A stretch of DNA of 64,000 nt from Piezodorus guildinii (taxonomy: Eukaryota; Arthropoda; Insecta; Hemiptera; Pentatomidae). The stretch's first letter is position 1; the number at the start of each line of letters is the position of its first letter. Position numbers and translations under genes: made by a program. Below, piece after piece: positions 10,241-21,249 of the stretch. The notes under the pieces are model-generated. The model searched no databases. It saw nothing but the letters and a program-made list of their open reading frames with translations, and had not been told where the DNA came from. Location of the stretch: positions 82,446,974-82,510,973 of the forward strand of contig CM041294.1 of assembly GCA_023052935.1 (NCBI GenBank), written 5' to 3'.

Positions 10241-10800
10241 GAAATAGAATTATAACTTATATTTATGTCGCTAATTAGTCAAAGAAATGCTTGGTTGCGT
10301 TCGAGATCAGAGATTGCATTTATATACACTCGACTAAGGCTCATTAAAATCGATTGCTGGAATATATTATTGTCGATTATTCTTGGGATGCTAAAAGAGA
10401 TAATTGAATTAATTTATCCCGTGGAGGAATGATGGATGCAGTGCGGTCCTAACAGTCGAGGGGTCTAGGGTGTTATTTATGAATGCGCCATTACACACAG
10501 GCAACTATCGAATATTTAGTCGAGTCTAGAATCGAGTTTTTGGTAGTTAAGTGCGCAGTAAATAACCGGAACGGGCAGGCCGGAATGATTTATATCGACT
10601 TGACTATCGATTTATCTAATTGTCTCTGTTATCTAGTGTTGTGATTTATTAAACTATTTCTATTAGTATGCGTTTGTAGTGCGGCGTAATTGAATGAGAG
10701 GAAATCGACTATTTTCACGCTTCGATATCTTCGAGATGTAGTTATTAATCACGAATCGATGTGGTTTCGATTTATTATTTTACTTAATTAGATTTGTGAA
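10240..10800. promoter_or_regulatory. Candidate conserved non-coding island
   Basis: About 560 bp of non-repetitive sequence with many ATCGAT, TCGATTTAT, TTAATTAG and TCGA words and near-even composition. It has no convincing open frame. Clustered homeodomain and TCGATT sites suggest an enhancer, but there is no direct proof. Confidence 0.25.
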
Positions 10801-10879
10801 CCAGTGGCGGATATACATGAACAGAGTGGAATGGAAGAAATTATCCCATCCCTAAAATGACCACAGAGAAAAAGGTTTA

Positions 10880-11027
10880 TATTTATTTTTATTTTTTTTT
10901 GTTATTGAGATATATTAACATTTGTTACAAAATGAACAATATTAATAGTGATATGAGATCACATTCATACAATATATACAGAAAATAATAAAAATAGTCA
11001 AATTACATAAAATAGAAAATAAATAAA

Positions 11028-11106
<79 letters not shown>

Positions 11107-11200
11107 AAAATAATAATAAATAAAAAACAAAACAAATCAAAACAACAACGTATAACTTATTCGTTCATATTTATTAGCTAATTTTATAGCTTATAATGAC
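10880..11200. repeat. AT-rich DNA with long (TA)n
   Basis: (TA)n at about 11030-11102, with A-rich flanks. Nothing else is seen. Confidence 0.8.
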
Positions 11201-11285
11201 CCATTGTAACAAAAAAAATTAGACCCTCACAAATTTTGGGGGCTTATATTTCAAGGTATGTAGTGCCGAACAACTTATAAAAAAT
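11195..11285 (+). repeat. M2 5' end fragment
   Basis: CCCTCACAAATTTTGGGGGC and TTATATTTCAAGGTATGTAG match the left part of the M2 copy at 15750. The rest of M2 is absent, and M1 follows directly. Confidence 0.5.
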
Positions 11286-11292
11286 AAAATTT

Positions 11293-12138
11293 GGTGAGCA
11301 CAACTCACGACTTTCACTTACAGCCGTTATTTATATAAATTTAAGATTTTTTAAACATATTTAGAAACGAAAATAAATTGTTAAAGAATTATTTACATTG
11401 GATTCTATTAGAAAAATGTGTTTTTTAAAATAATCTATTATATTATTATATACGACAAGCAGTTTGTTTTATCGGCTTTTCATCACTATCCGTTAAAACA
11501 GTATGTAAAAGATAATATTTTTTTCTAAAATCTTTAGCTTTCCAACGGTATATTATTCATCTATATTATCGTTCTTTTGTTTAAAAACAAAAAAAATAAT
11601 TGCATTATAAAATACTTTTCCAGTTTTATCCTTTAGTTGAATATCGAACTCGTTTAACATACATATTTACCTGTTTTTAGCAATGCTAATCAGATCATAT
11701 GATCAATTTCATAAAAACTACAAAATTTTAGGTACTTTAGAAGAAGAAATTTTGTAATATCGGCATTTGAGCCCTGTCAGACTATTGCAATCAGAATGAA
11801 ACCTATATGATATTAAAACCCGTCCAATTTTACATCAATAAAGCGAGTTTCATCAAAATCGTTTGATCCGTTTTTGACAAAATCGTAAATAGGTGCAAAA
11901 TTTATGGTATAAAGTGGCTCTTAAATATGAAATTGCAGTTTCATTGACTTTTCGTTGAACCTACCACACACTCACGGACACACACACAGACCTTTTTGCG
12001 GGACTTGGTCTTTTGGACCCAGAGGTCCCTAAAAAGTGTATTTCCCTTGAAAACTGGAATTCGAAAATTTTCACGATCGCAATACTTTCCCTTACTATAT
12101 ATTCCATTTATAGATAAGTGGAAATAAAAAAGCCTGTC
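11293..12138 (+). repeat. M1 element, full length
   Basis: Runs from TGGTGAGCACAACTCACGAC through TCAGAATGAAACCTATATGA and TTTTTGCGGGACTTGGTC to ATTTATAGATAAGTGGAAA. Both ends are recognisable but have substitutions in the GGTAAGTGAAAGT motif. No open frame of note. Confidence 0.88.
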
Positions 12139-12139
12139 T

Positions 12140-12420
12140 GCAGATTTTCTTCGAAACTACTCGACCTATTTTTTTTTTACAAATTTGGCACAAAAATACC
12201 AGCGATGATCCTAACACCCGGATGTTGATATCAGCCGATTAGTTTAAAAATGGCAGCCGTTTGGTTTTAAAATGGCAACCCATTAAAAATTATTCAATCC
12301 AATGACATAGCTATTTCTATAAATAGAAAAATAATTTATAAGAGTTTTCTGACCAAGAAACCGCGATTGATTATAAAAAACAAAATTAATTTTACCCATA
12401 ACTAATGAACATTTGCAATC
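12140..12420. other. Repeat-like DNA upstream of LINE-B tail
   Basis: AAAATGGCAACCCATTAAAA at about 12269 recurs at 13597, so this stretch belongs to a repeat shared with the second LINE-B tail. GAACATTTGCAATCGAC near 12410 resembles the M2 start. Confidence 0.4.
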
Positions 12421-12990
12421 GACAAAAAAATCAATAAATAATAATAATATGAACTTTATTTCACTCTTTACAGACCAATAAGCATCTTCTGATTGGGAGG
12501 TACAAATCTAGTATTAAAGTTTTAATAGAATTTCCTCTTCTTGATTCATGTTGCTATTTAAAAAATTTAAATAAAAAAATAAACCATTTTCTGGCTGATC
12601 TTAACTAAAATTACATCCATGTATTTAATGATAGATTTTTTGTCTCATTATTCCACATTTAGCTATTTCTAGACACTGTGGCCCAACAATCCCCCACTAG
12701 TTCGTCCCTCCACCTCGTCAGTGGTCTTCCTCGCCATCTCTTTCGTTCTCTTGGAATTCACTCGGTAGCAATTTTAGACCATCTTCTGGGATCTAGCCTA
12801 GCCACACGACCTGCCCACCTTCATTGCAATATATGTGACTTCTTTGTCCAACTTTTGAGGGAGACTTGTTTTTGTATTTTTCTATTGCTGATGCGATCTT
12901 TTCTTAATTGATATACCTCTAGAAAACTAACAGGTCTGCGAGCCATATAAAATTACTGGGTACACACAAGTTTCCAGGACTCTATCCTTT
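12420..12990 (-). pseudogene. LINE-B ORF2 C-terminus and 3' tail
   Basis: The minus strand encodes, from about 12880 to the stop near 12661, SWTKKSHILQ, RWAGRVARLDPRRWSKIATE, IPRERKRWRGRPLTRWRDEL and a WATVSRNS end. This WAGHVAR...RGRP.TRW.D pattern is the conserved C-terminal tail of endonuclease/RT LINEs of the CR1/RTE kind. Two Trp positions now read TGA. The 3' UTR and a TAT/ATT-rich tail with an AATAAAG-type word reach 12425. The plus-strand 77-codon frame here is its shadow. Confidence 0.8.
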
Positions 12991-13014
12991 ATTGCTGGAG
13001 GTAGTTGAGTTTTA

Positions 13015-13110
13015 AAGACTTTGACTTTTATAATCGACAAATAAAAAATAATAAATTACTCCCATTAAATTGTTAGGGCATATGTTTCAAAACAGATAGA
13101 GCCCGAACGT
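13015..13110 (+). repeat. M2 5' end fragment
   Basis: TATAATCGACAAATAAAAAA, ACTCCCATTAAATTGTTAGG and CATATGTTTCAAAAC follow the M2 order. Confidence 0.45.
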
Positions 13111-13318
13111 TTTTCCTGCCTGAAAGAAATTCGCTTTTTTATTTATTTAATTTGAGATCATCCGTGATCACCTTTGAATGTCTCTATTACACATAACCCT
13201 TGAGTGCAGCAGCATTTTTAAGTTTCATATTTTTTTGAAAAATAAAAGATAAAATAGGAAGATCAGGACTCTAAAACAAAGAAGATTTTTATACTTATTA
13301 TATTGACTTGATTATATG
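13110..13318. other. Unassigned DNA
   Basis: No gene or family repeat seen. Confidence 0.25.
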
Positions 13319-13319
13319 T

Positions 13320-13558
13320 GAGGTTCACCTGTGGTGTAGTGGCTAGCATAATAGCTTCCTTTGCTTAAGATCGGAGGTTCACGCCTATCAGTTGGCTTTT
13401 GGATTTTTTTTATGAGAATACAAAAACCTTAACTGTGCAGTCCATCGGAAGGGACGTAAAAGTGCGATGCCAGGTACTCCTTAATGATCACAATCCTGAT
13501 TAAACCTGGATAGACAAAATTTAGGACTACAACTGTAGTATCGTCCTGTTACCATCAG
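13320..13558 (+). mobile_element. SINE-A, tRNA-headed copy
   Basis: The head carries an A-box-like TGGTGTAGTGGCTAGCA (13332) and a B-box-like GGAGGTTCACGCC (13373). These are the internal Pol III promoter elements of a tRNA-derived SINE. The body has the family words GAAGGGACGT, GTGCGATGCCAGGTACTC and AACCTGGATAG, and ends at GTAGTATCGTCC. SINEs depend on LINE machinery for movement. Confidence 0.85.
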
Positions 13559-13587
13559 TAAACAAAAAAAAAGCTATAAAAGTCGTT

Positions 13588-13740
13588 TGTTTCAAAATGG
13601 CAACCCATTAAAAATGATTCAATTCAATAAAAAAATCAATAAATAATAATATGAACTTTATTTCATTCTTTACAGACCAATAAGCCTCTCCTGATTGGGA
13701 GGTACAAATCTGGTACTAAAATTTTAATAGAAACAAAAAA
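13588..13740 (-). mobile_element. LINE-B 3' tail, second copy
   Basis: Shares with 12266-12535 the words AAAATGGCAACCCATTAAAA, TATGAACTTTATTTC, CTTTACAGACCAATAAGC and TGATTGGGAGGTACAAATCT. It lacks about 110 bp present in the first copy. Read on the minus strand it is a LINE 3' UTR ending in an ATT-rich tail. No ORF part is attached. Confidence 0.65.
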
Positions 13741-13744
13741 GCTT

Positions 13745-14355
13745 ATTAAAAGTAGTACGCTGTTACTCGTCATTATCAAGATTCCTAAAAACAAAAAAAA
13801 AAAAAAATGCAATTTCAAATTCCCGTTTGAAAGACTAAGGTACATTTTGGGTCAATAGCCCCAAAGGTATAGCCCTGCGAAGGTCGATCCAGGAAGACAG
13901 GTCCTTAAAGAAAGGAAAGTTAAGAACCTAATTAAAGGCGGCAGGACATCCTGTCAAGATTTACGTTTCGGGCCTCCATGTCCATTATACCTGTCTGATG
14001 GCCATTCTGGCTGTCTGTAGTATCGTCTTATTTACATATTGTTCCATCTGTATTCAGTTATCTTATACCTTGTCGCTCCATAACATTATCAAATTCTCAA
14101 CTATAATAATAATTAACGAAACAAAATACATAATGAGTCCAATTTAACGGAGCAAGAAAATTTGTTTATTCTAAAAATAAATCAAAATTTATTTATTTAT
14201 AAGACTTATTAATAACAATGGATTTTTTAATTGCATTATATTAAATTTTAATCTGGCGCTAATTTCGGGACACTCTTTATAGAACTTTCTATAAATAAAT
14301 CAATTTATTATAAAGGTCTGTAAAAGGTTCCTAAAAATTAACACTCGATTTAAAT
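13745..14355. other. Unassigned stretch
   Basis: 13860-14080 is of mixed composition (GGCGGCAGGACATCC, ACGTTTCGGGCC) and does not match other parts of the window. The remainder is AT-rich. Confidence 0.3.
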
Positions 14356-14361
14356 TAAATA

Positions 14362-14497
14362 TAATGGAAGTAAAAAATCCGAAGTTATGCCGTCTTTCGG
14401 AAAGGAACATAAAATGATGGTCCTAAGCCTGTGCGATGTCAGGTAATCGTCAAAGATTCCTATTCTAATTAAACCTGGATGGTATAATTTAGGACTC
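14362..14497 (+). mobile_element. SINE-A body, head missing
   Basis: AATGGAAGTAAAAAATCCG, CCTGTGCGATGTCAGGTAAT, TTAAACCTGGATGG and TTTAGGACTCC follow the SINE-A body. The tRNA-like head is absent. Confidence 0.8.
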
Positions 14498-14499
14498 CA

Positions 14500-15260
14500 A
14501 AAAAATTAAAAAGAAAACACAGTTCTTTATTGAGAGTCTGTTTAGTTATCGCTGCATTGGTTTTTGATGTGCTTATTATTTTACGATTTCGTATATTTTC
14601 TATTATCCCTGCAGATATTCTGGAGTATATTCGGGTAAAATGACTGACTCGTTTAAAAACTTGGCTCAAATTATTGATTTTATCAAATATTCTCACATAA
14701 TGGGTTCAGTGCAACTCTAATGATTTACTTTCAGCTATATTTGTGCACACAATGATTAAATATATCCATTTATAAATCATATTATTATACAAATAATATT
14801 TATTCAACTTTGAAAATAATCGTTTCATTTTGACTTGAATTACAATGTTACTTTTCCTAGCCTAAATAATCAGTATCAAGTAGCATTTGAATGATGAATT
14901 TCTAAAAAATATCCAAACATATAATATAGGTTTAATTCTATTTAGTTCAGTAGAAGCAAAATTTCATGTTTTATTTACTGGTGTTTGGGCGAAAGTCGAT
15001 GTTTTCAACTAAATAAATAAATTTATAAATATTTGTTATTGTTTTTATTTTACTATAAAGAACAGCCCCTCAGGAGACAATACAGTGATTTACAAATAAA
15101 GGAATACTTACGACACAATTCAAAATGATTTTTAAAACTTTAGCAAATTGTCCTGTAAACTTCACATTCGAAGTCTTAAGCCCTTTATTCCAAACATCAG
15201 AGTATTTTAAGACTGGATCTGACAATGAAAACATTTAAGTCGGTTGAGTTTATAAATATA
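14500..15260. other. AT-rich unassigned DNA
   Basis: No gene. 15170-15240 (TATTCCAAACATCAGAGTAT) weakly resembles 26190-26215, which may indicate another old repeat. The open frame at 14469-14696 overlaps the SINE-A end and has no motif. Confidence 0.3.
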
Positions 15261-15262
15261 TT

Positions 15263-15370
15263 GAAAACCTGGTGCTCACATCACTCAACTTTTTTTAAAT
15301 ATTATTATCAATACTGCGTAATATAAAATACACATTCATTCTACAATGAAGTCCATATTATCAAAATGGT
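15263..15370 (+). repeat. M1 left-end scrap
   Basis: CCTGGTGCTCACATCACTCAAC is a decayed M1 left terminus. Similarity fades within about 100 bp. Confidence 0.4.
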
Positions 15371-15379
15371 TTATTTTTT

Positions 15380-15710
15380 CTAATTATTATCAATCATAAA
15401 TACTTCATAACCTTAATTTATGCATTTTCATTAATTTTTAACAATAAATTCGTAAGTTAACATTGTCAATTACTATCACATGTTAATGTTATGACTCAAA
15501 AGGAGACCCGAACGGGGGTAATTCAATTTTAAGAAATCCTATACACGAAATAGGGTTTTTCAAAAACATGAAAACGGTTGTTGCTTCGCTTTGGCGATTA
15601 TTTTCTTTTAGAGTTGTCAGTTACACTGGTTATTTTATACATAACGTTATCATTTGTTTATTCCAAAGATGCAACAAACGAAAGGATAACATATTTTAGT
15701 TTCTTATTTT
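15380..15710. other. Unassigned AT-rich DNA
   Basis: No gene or clear repeat. GGAGACCCGAACGGGGG at about 15502 stands out in composition only. Confidence 0.25.
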
Positions 15711-15711
15711 T

Positions 15712-16060
15712 AATAATGAATCTTTATACATAATTTTTTTTAAATAATCCCCCCTCAAAAATTAGAGGGCTTATGTTTCCATACATGTTGAAACCGAATA
15801 AATTATTTTTTTTTTTTTAAATCCTCTAGTCCGCAGTACGAATTGATAATTGATCATGATTCATTGAAATCGGTTCAGAATAGTAGAGATATAGCGTTTT
15901 GACATTATCAGTCATGATAGGCCATTTTCCTTTGATTATTTTATTGCTTTCCATATTAGTTAATTGCCTATAAACAGCTATATAAAAAGTTACACCCTAA
16001 TGTAGTTATTTGGAAATAATAAACCATTGTTTAATAATTTCCTGATTTTTTAAAAATATG
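15712..16060 (+). repeat. M2 element, fullest forward copy
   Basis: Starts TTTAATAATGAATCTTTATA, then CCCCTCAAAAATTAGAGGGC, TTCATTGAAATCGGTTCAGA, AGAGATATAGCGTTTTGACA, CTATAAACAGCTATATA and TTTGGAAATAATAAACC. The same order is found inverted at 23620-24010, and forward in part at 22030-22200 and 27540-27790. It has no coding capacity and no clear terminal inverted repeat. Class unknown. Confidence 0.65.
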
Positions 16061-16115
16061 TTACTTAAATATTTCGTTAATTTTGGGACTCTCTCAACAT
16101 GCAAAAAATTCTATC

Positions 16116-16160
16116 ATATATATATATATATATATATATAGTTATTTATTATATATATAT
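16116..16160. repeat. (TA)n microsatellite
   Basis: Two adjacent TA runs around TTATTTAT. Confidence 0.85.
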
Positions 16161-16660
16161 ACATACGTATACCCACGTGTAGGCGCCTCTTGATAAGGTT
16201 ATGAAAGAGCCTTACATAACCGGTCCCGCTGTTACCGCAGCGCTAACCTTGATACTTCCAAGTTCAATGTCGTCTCATTCATAAACTTTGTCTAACTGTA
16301 TTTTTTACTATATGTTATTCTATCAATGAAACAGTAGTTATCTGGTCACGTTCCGGGCTCTCTCCATCTTTTATGAATTGCTCACTTAACTACATTTGTC
16401 TCCTTAATTCGAATTTATCATGCTATGAATGATGAACTCCAAATTCCGCCAAAATGAGGAATTTTCATTATATTCTGCCCTGACTCCACAAGTTTGGAGA
16501 ATGCATCCTCAAAGGCGGTATGCCTCTCCAACACACACGAGGTAGGAGGGAGTTAGAGACATTCTTGCTCCTTATTAACGAATGTTTCACTTAATATCAC
16601 TTACCTTCTTTAATGGGAATTCCTCTATGTTATGGAATTTTTATAATAAATAATGCAGGA
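16160..16660. promoter_or_regulatory. Candidate non-coding island
   Basis: Non-repetitive DNA with mixed composition (CACGTGTAGGCGCCTC, ACCGGTCCCGCTG, CCTCAAAGGCGGTATGCC). It matches no family and has no long frame. Function unknown. Confidence 0.2.
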
Positions 16661-16899
16661 TATAGGTTTGAAAAGAAATAACGTTTGCAAATAATTACAC
16701 AGTGGTTTTCTCTATCGAAACACTATCAACTACATTTGGTATTTATAAATTTGAACAGTGGAATAGTTATCAGGGAATTTTGGTATTTATTTATTTATTA
16801 ATTTATCTAAAAAAATAATTGAGTAAAATAAAATGATTGATCTAATAATAATAATTTATGTTTTTATAGATTTCCCATCGTTTTGAGGTCATAGATTTC

Positions 16900-17230
16900 C
16901 TAAGGTTAGGTTCTTAGTTCTCGAAGAGTGTTTTGGGTTCTTCCACCGAAGCCCGCAGAAACATCGTCATCAAGAAATAAGTCCTTCCACTGCCTTCTTT
17001 GCCTTCAAGGCTAAAGCCTTCCTCTCGAAATATTTTGAATCATTGTGGAACAATGTACTCATTAATGCTGCCCTCACTCAAGATCTGGCTGATGTTTCAG
17101 GCCGTCTGGTCCCCGTTCCGAACGAGTTTAACCCCGTAAAACCATATCACGCGTTGAAATTTTAGTAAAGAATGAATTATTTAAAGCAGCGAAATGCTAC
17201 AGAGGTTAACAAACATTGTTCTTTTGATGG
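16900..17230. repeat. R2 copy 2 and adjoining mixed-composition DNA
   Basis: 17115-17225 repeats the R2 order: CCCCGTTCCGAACGAGTTTA, then GAATTATTTAAAGCAGCGAA and ATGCTACAGAGG. The preceding 200 bp (16910-17110) is richer in GC and has no partner in the window. Confidence 0.5.
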
Positions 17231-17339
17231 GGATTAGTAAGTGTTGATATTCATAATAATAAATAATCCAGTAAAAGTAAAGAGTTAGTTTTATATAGAA
17301 GTATTTTAAAGAAAAATCAAAATCCTGCACAGTTTTTTT

Positions 17340-17775
17340 ACACAGGTTAAGTATCGTACCTTTTTACTAGGCAGCCCCAGTGCCATTGTGATGGAACCCT
17401 TACCATTCGGCATATTTTTAAAGAATGCCCATATTATTCATACACCTGAATAAAATTGGACTTAACCCAATATTTCAACATACTGGGTAATAGAGAGGAA
17501 AAAAATAAATTAGTTTTTGATTTTCCTAAGGAGCAATCATTGTTGTCTAAATTATAAAGAGTATTATCTTAATTAAATGTATAAAGTTATACATTCCTGG
17601 TCGGTTTTTAATTAATTGATTTTTTTAAACTATTGTTTACATAGTATTATTTTTTTTTTCTCAATTACTTATTACCTAATAGTCCTTTCTTAAAAAGTTT
17701 AAATATACATATAGTATCAAGGCGTTGATGACCTTAGGGTTTAAAGCCTTAAAACCAAAACAAACAAACCTGCCC
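17340..17775 (+). pseudogene. LINE-D C-terminus and 3' end
   Basis: From 17375 one frame reads QPQCHCDGTLTIRHIFKECP followed by YYSYT and a stop. A further block reads LDLTQYFNILGNREEKNK and FDFL. The C.C....LTI.H.F.ECP pattern with a downstream hydrophobic FL segment is the usual C-terminal zinc-knuckle-like tail of I/R1/Nimb-type LINEs. The 3' UTR closes with GGCGTTGATGACCTTAGGGT and an A/C-rich tail (17740-17770), also typical of that group. Only this end survives. Confidence 0.75.
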
Positions 17776-17779
17776 AGTT

Positions 17780-18500
17780 TTGATAACAGCTATTAGAGCT
17801 AAGCATTATACCTAATCGGGACTTTCTGACAATCAGTCTTCACTAAATGCCACATGACAAATTATTACGTAAGCAACGAAAAGTTATTTGAGGAAGGCTG
17901 ATCTTTTGATATTTCTTCACTTATTGATGGATGATGAGAATGAGCATATCAAGCAGCTAGCAGCCTTTATTAGTCCAATAACACAATGATTAGAGGTTTT
18001 TACTGAAATATTTCGGTACCCGCTTTATAGAGAGATGGTGAGCCCCTGAGGGGTCTACCTATCATTGGTTCGACGCCCGGCTGGAAGAACTGATTAATAA
18101 ATTATCCAGTATTAAGTAGTGGTCTGGACATTATGTAGTTATATGATGATTTTGAGGGGTTCTAGGTTAAATATTTACTTCCTTTAAAGTACCTAAGGTA
18201 ATGGGTATTGTACAGAATTCTTTCTCTCTTTTTGGTAGAATATAATTTTCCTTTTCACGATCTATGATAAATTGTTTGTCAGGTTATATAGATGTTTTCT
18301 TATTTAATTTTACCTTTTTCTGACTAGGATTAAATTCAGTCTTAAATACAACGATTTCGTAAACAGGGAAATTTCCCTGCTTTTCTAATTAGGGATTACA
18401 GTGACCTAGATTCGTGAGAAGGAAGAACAATCATCAAATAAATTTACCTCAGCTTTACCTTTGCATAATAAGTCAACCTTTTCTTAACCACCTTATTGAT
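17780..18500. other. Unassigned stretch with a tRNA-like patch
   Basis: At 18068-18080 there is a B-box-like GGTTCGACGCCCGG, with a possible A-box-like TGGTGAGCCCCTGAGGGG upstream at 18036. This could be a decayed SINE head. The rest is featureless. Confidence 0.3.
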
Positions 18501-18504
18501 TAAT

Positions 18505-18660
18505 CTTTAAAAAAAAAATCTGGTCCGTACATCACTCAATTTTATTTACTCATATTTTTACTAATGTAGTCAGATAATATGTTTTCTAAAATGTTTAGCT
18601 TTCCAACTATGTAGATATATTAAAATACACCTATATTACGACATAATTAATTTCGATAAA
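18505..18660 (+). repeat. M1 left-end fragment
   Basis: TCTGGTCCGTACATCACTCA, AATGTTTAGCTTTCCAAC and ACACCTATATTAC follow the M1 order but with internal loss. Confidence 0.55.
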
Positions 18661-18689
18661 TAAATATTTCTACTTTATGAATTTTTCAC

Positions 18690-19425
18690 TTTTTCCATGT
18701 CTTACACATGTACAAATAAATGCCAACAAATCTCACTAAATAACCTTTACCCTTCGTCGTAAACTTATGACATCCTGCTTTGCAGTATCCTTTAATAATA
18801 TTCCGCTTGGCCCGGTTGAACAAATTCGCTACCTAGGACTCTTACTTGAAAAACGTCTAACATGGAATCCGCACACTAGACTGAAACGACAAGAAACTGC
18901 GCGCCGCTTTCGGTTAGTATAGATTGAACAGACGATCTAACCTTCCACTCAACTAAAAAAGTCATCTACACGACAATCATAAGGCCTATCTCGACATATG
19001 GAATCGAGCTGTGGGGCTCTACTAAACCATCTAATTCATTCCTCTCGCATTCAATCCTTACAATCCAAAATCCTAAATTCTCCTTATTTCGTTAAAAATA
19101 AAATCATACATAATGACCTAAATATCCCATTTGTTGCAGAACTATCCCGAAACAGATATGCCTCTTTTAATTCCAAACTCCCCACCTACACGAATCCTCT
19201 TGTACGCAACTCATCATTCCCATATTCCTGACAACCCTCGCATCCGATTGAAAAGACGATGGCTTCGAGACCTACTAAATTAAATTGACATTGAAGTGGT
19301 TAGTTTCTTCATAAGACATTATCACGCCCATAAGTTTATATTAGCCCATTTACTTGTTATATTTATCATAAGTACAGTTGTAAATATCAATAAAAATGTT
19401 TAAAAGATAAAAAAAAAAAAAAACT
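18690..19425 (+). pseudogene. Jockey-A C-terminal half with poly(A)
   Basis: Begins within the NANKSH.ITFTLRRK stretch downstream of the RT catalytic loop and continues through PLGPVEQIRYLGL, WNPHTRLKRQETA, an ELWGSTKPSNS-like block, KILNSPYFVKNKIIHNDLNI, PFVAELSRNRYASFNS and RRWLRDLL. Frameshifts at about 18915 and 19035 break it. The 3' UTR ends in CAGTTGTAAATATCAATAAA and an A tract at 19410-19424. Confidence 0.88.
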
Positions 19426-19439
19426 TGTTCAATATTTTC

Positions 19440-19730
19440 CTTATTCTAAAATAGGTGCCTTATGCATAAAGTGCGTTTATGCATCAGTTTCAAATTAAAT
19501 TACTTATCTTTAAGTGGTATTTTGCTTTCTGAAAATAGAAGGGAAAACAAATAATTCTTGACATTTAATGATTTTTTATATTCCGAAAAGGGTAATTCAA
19601 GGGTAATTAAGGGGGATGATAAACTAATTAAAAAAATTACGTGAAAGGTGGAAACATGAGTTATATACTATGTATTGAAAATATTAACAAGAATCTGAAG
19701 TTTTTTATTGAAACAACCAGTAAAAAATGC
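19440..19730. other. Unassigned AT-rich DNA
   Basis: No gene or family similarity seen. Confidence 0.3.
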
Positions 19731-19734
19731 TTCG

Positions 19735-20200
19735 AACTTTTTTTATAACCCGATAAGACATTTCGGTTATGGCTGTGTGCTTTACGGTGGCCTCTCTATG
19801 TTACTTGAGAACAGAGTGAAGCTTATCATAAATTGTTTTTGGTACCTCGAGACGGTTCTCCCGTGACCCACCTCTACGCCGAGTTGAAAAAACTGCCAAC
19901 TCCACACGCAGATTCCTCTACCAAACAACAAAATCCCAGCATCCTTCCTATATCCACAGTCTTCTACAATTTAAATCCTCAGTCCACAGCTGGAAACAAG
20001 ATCACGACACTCCGGACTTAATATCCCATCCCAAAAAACTAAAGCCTTTGATCGATCTTTTCTTACCCGTTCCACTGCATTCTATAATTCAATTCCTTCC
20101 AATATTCGTCGTGTTGTTCCTTATCCACATTCAAGTATCTCCTTTTCCGACACAAATTATCTCTTACAGAGGCTTTTGATTTTAAAGTAAATTATTGATC
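19735..20200 (+). pseudogene. LINE-C ORF C-terminal region
   Basis: Readable pieces in order are YGCVLYGGLSMLLENRVKLI, VTHLYAELKKLP, TRRFLYQTTKSQHPSYIHSL, QFKSSVHSW, KAFDRSFLTRSTAFYNSIP and SNIRRV. This DHDTPDL...RSFLTRST..YNSIP pattern is the C-terminal tail found in CR1-type LINEs (usually F.RSF.PRT..LWNSLP). Frameshifts separate the pieces. The copy at 27795-28130 shows the same blocks in the same order. Confidence 0.75.
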
Positions 20201-20282
20201 AAAAGAACTCAATCATTATAATGACTAAATATCTTAGGTTTTATTGTTTTCAAAATTAGTTGTTTTTAATCTCTCATTCTAT

Positions 20283-20283
<1 letters not shown>

Positions 20284-20360
<77 letters not shown>
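20284..20360. repeat. (TA)n microsatellite, long
   Basis: About 38 TA units. The three open frames across it are YI-repeat artefacts. Confidence 0.95.
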
Positions 20361-20361
<1 letters not shown>

Positions 20362-20362
<1 letters not shown>

Positions 20363-20500
20363 ATCCTCGTCCGTATGGAATTCTGTTTTTTCTTATACCC
20401 GTCACTCCAATACTCTTCCGACCTTTAAATTCCGTTTGTTCAAACACTTTCTGTGTATCCAATTCTCAAATAACCCCAATTAATTAGAAAATTTCAATAA
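20362..20500 (+). pseudogene. LINE C-terminal scrap
   Basis: One frame reads SSSVWNSV followed by LPTFKFRLFKHFL, which matches the WNSLP...TFK.RL..H ending of CR1-like LINEs. It may be the end of another LINE-C-like copy cut by the TA expansion. Confidence 0.5.
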
Positions 20501-20845
20501 AAATCAGTAAATAGAACAGGGAAAAACAATTATTTATTAAATTTTATTTTGCAACGTATTTAAACATTTATGTATTTTATTTTACACTTTTTATAAGCAT
20601 TATAAATTGATTTTAATTAGTCCTGTATATATGGATATATAATTTTTTTTTGTCTAGCTAGTTCTTCTAAATTATTATTATTAGAAGCAGCCTGTTAATC
20701 TATCACTATTATTCATTTTCTTTGTTTTTTCTGTTTATTTTTTTATTCGAAGATACTGATGTTCTTACTAATTTTTCTATAATAATATTCTAAAGGGACT
20801 TGTCCTAGACTAGATCTATGAAATGCAATACATAAAATTAAGAGA
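20500..20845. other. AT-rich DNA
   Basis: No gene or repeat similarity seen. Confidence 0.35.
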
Positions 20846-21208
20846 TTGATTTCACGTGAAATTGAACTAGCTATGTCTTGCAAAGTCTATGGAGACTTAT
20901 TGATTCTTTTTTTTCCTTTTAATCCTTCAGTAGTTCACCAAGAGAGGAAAAGCCACATAGGCTACACTATTGGCGAAGCTATCGATCAGACCCCACTTGT
21001 CCAGGAATGTCCTTTTAAAAAGAAGTCCTGGATCCTGGCTGGAGTCCTTGTTGGTTTTAGATCCTTTGAGGAGGCCGGGGCTGGACATTCCTCAGCTCCC
21101 TGGATTCCTCGCTGGATGGCCTACCACTTACCGCAGCTAGTTCCTTTCAGTTCGCAATTATTTCTGCCTTGTGAGAATTTTCCAAAGGAATTTCTCTTGA
21201 TTGTTTAA
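20846..21208 (+). CDS. Unrecognised open frame of 120 codons
   Basis: The frame begins MISREIELAMSCKVYGDLLI and later reads KKSWILAGVLVGFRSFEEAG. It lies in a patch (20930-21180) richer in GC than its surroundings. I see no domain, signal peptide or splice pattern. It could be a chance frame in an island of unique DNA, an exon, or part of an unknown repeat. Confidence 0.2.
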   Translation: MISREIELAMSCKVYGDLLILFFPFNPSVVHQERKSHIGYTIGEAIDQTPLVQECPFKKKSWILAGVLVGFRSFEEAGAGHSSAPWIPRWMAYHLPQLVPFSSQLFLPCENFPKEFLLIV

Positions 21209-21249
21209 TTTAAAAAAAAAAGGGATGAAGAAAAAAAGTGCATAATACA

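Noticed and set aside
12678..12911. 77-codon plus-strand frame
   Set aside because: Antisense of the LINE-B C-terminus, which shows the conserved WAGRVAR and RGRPLTRW words on the other strand.
20244..20487. Three overlapping frames with long YI repeats
   Set aside because: Translations of a (TA)n microsatellite.
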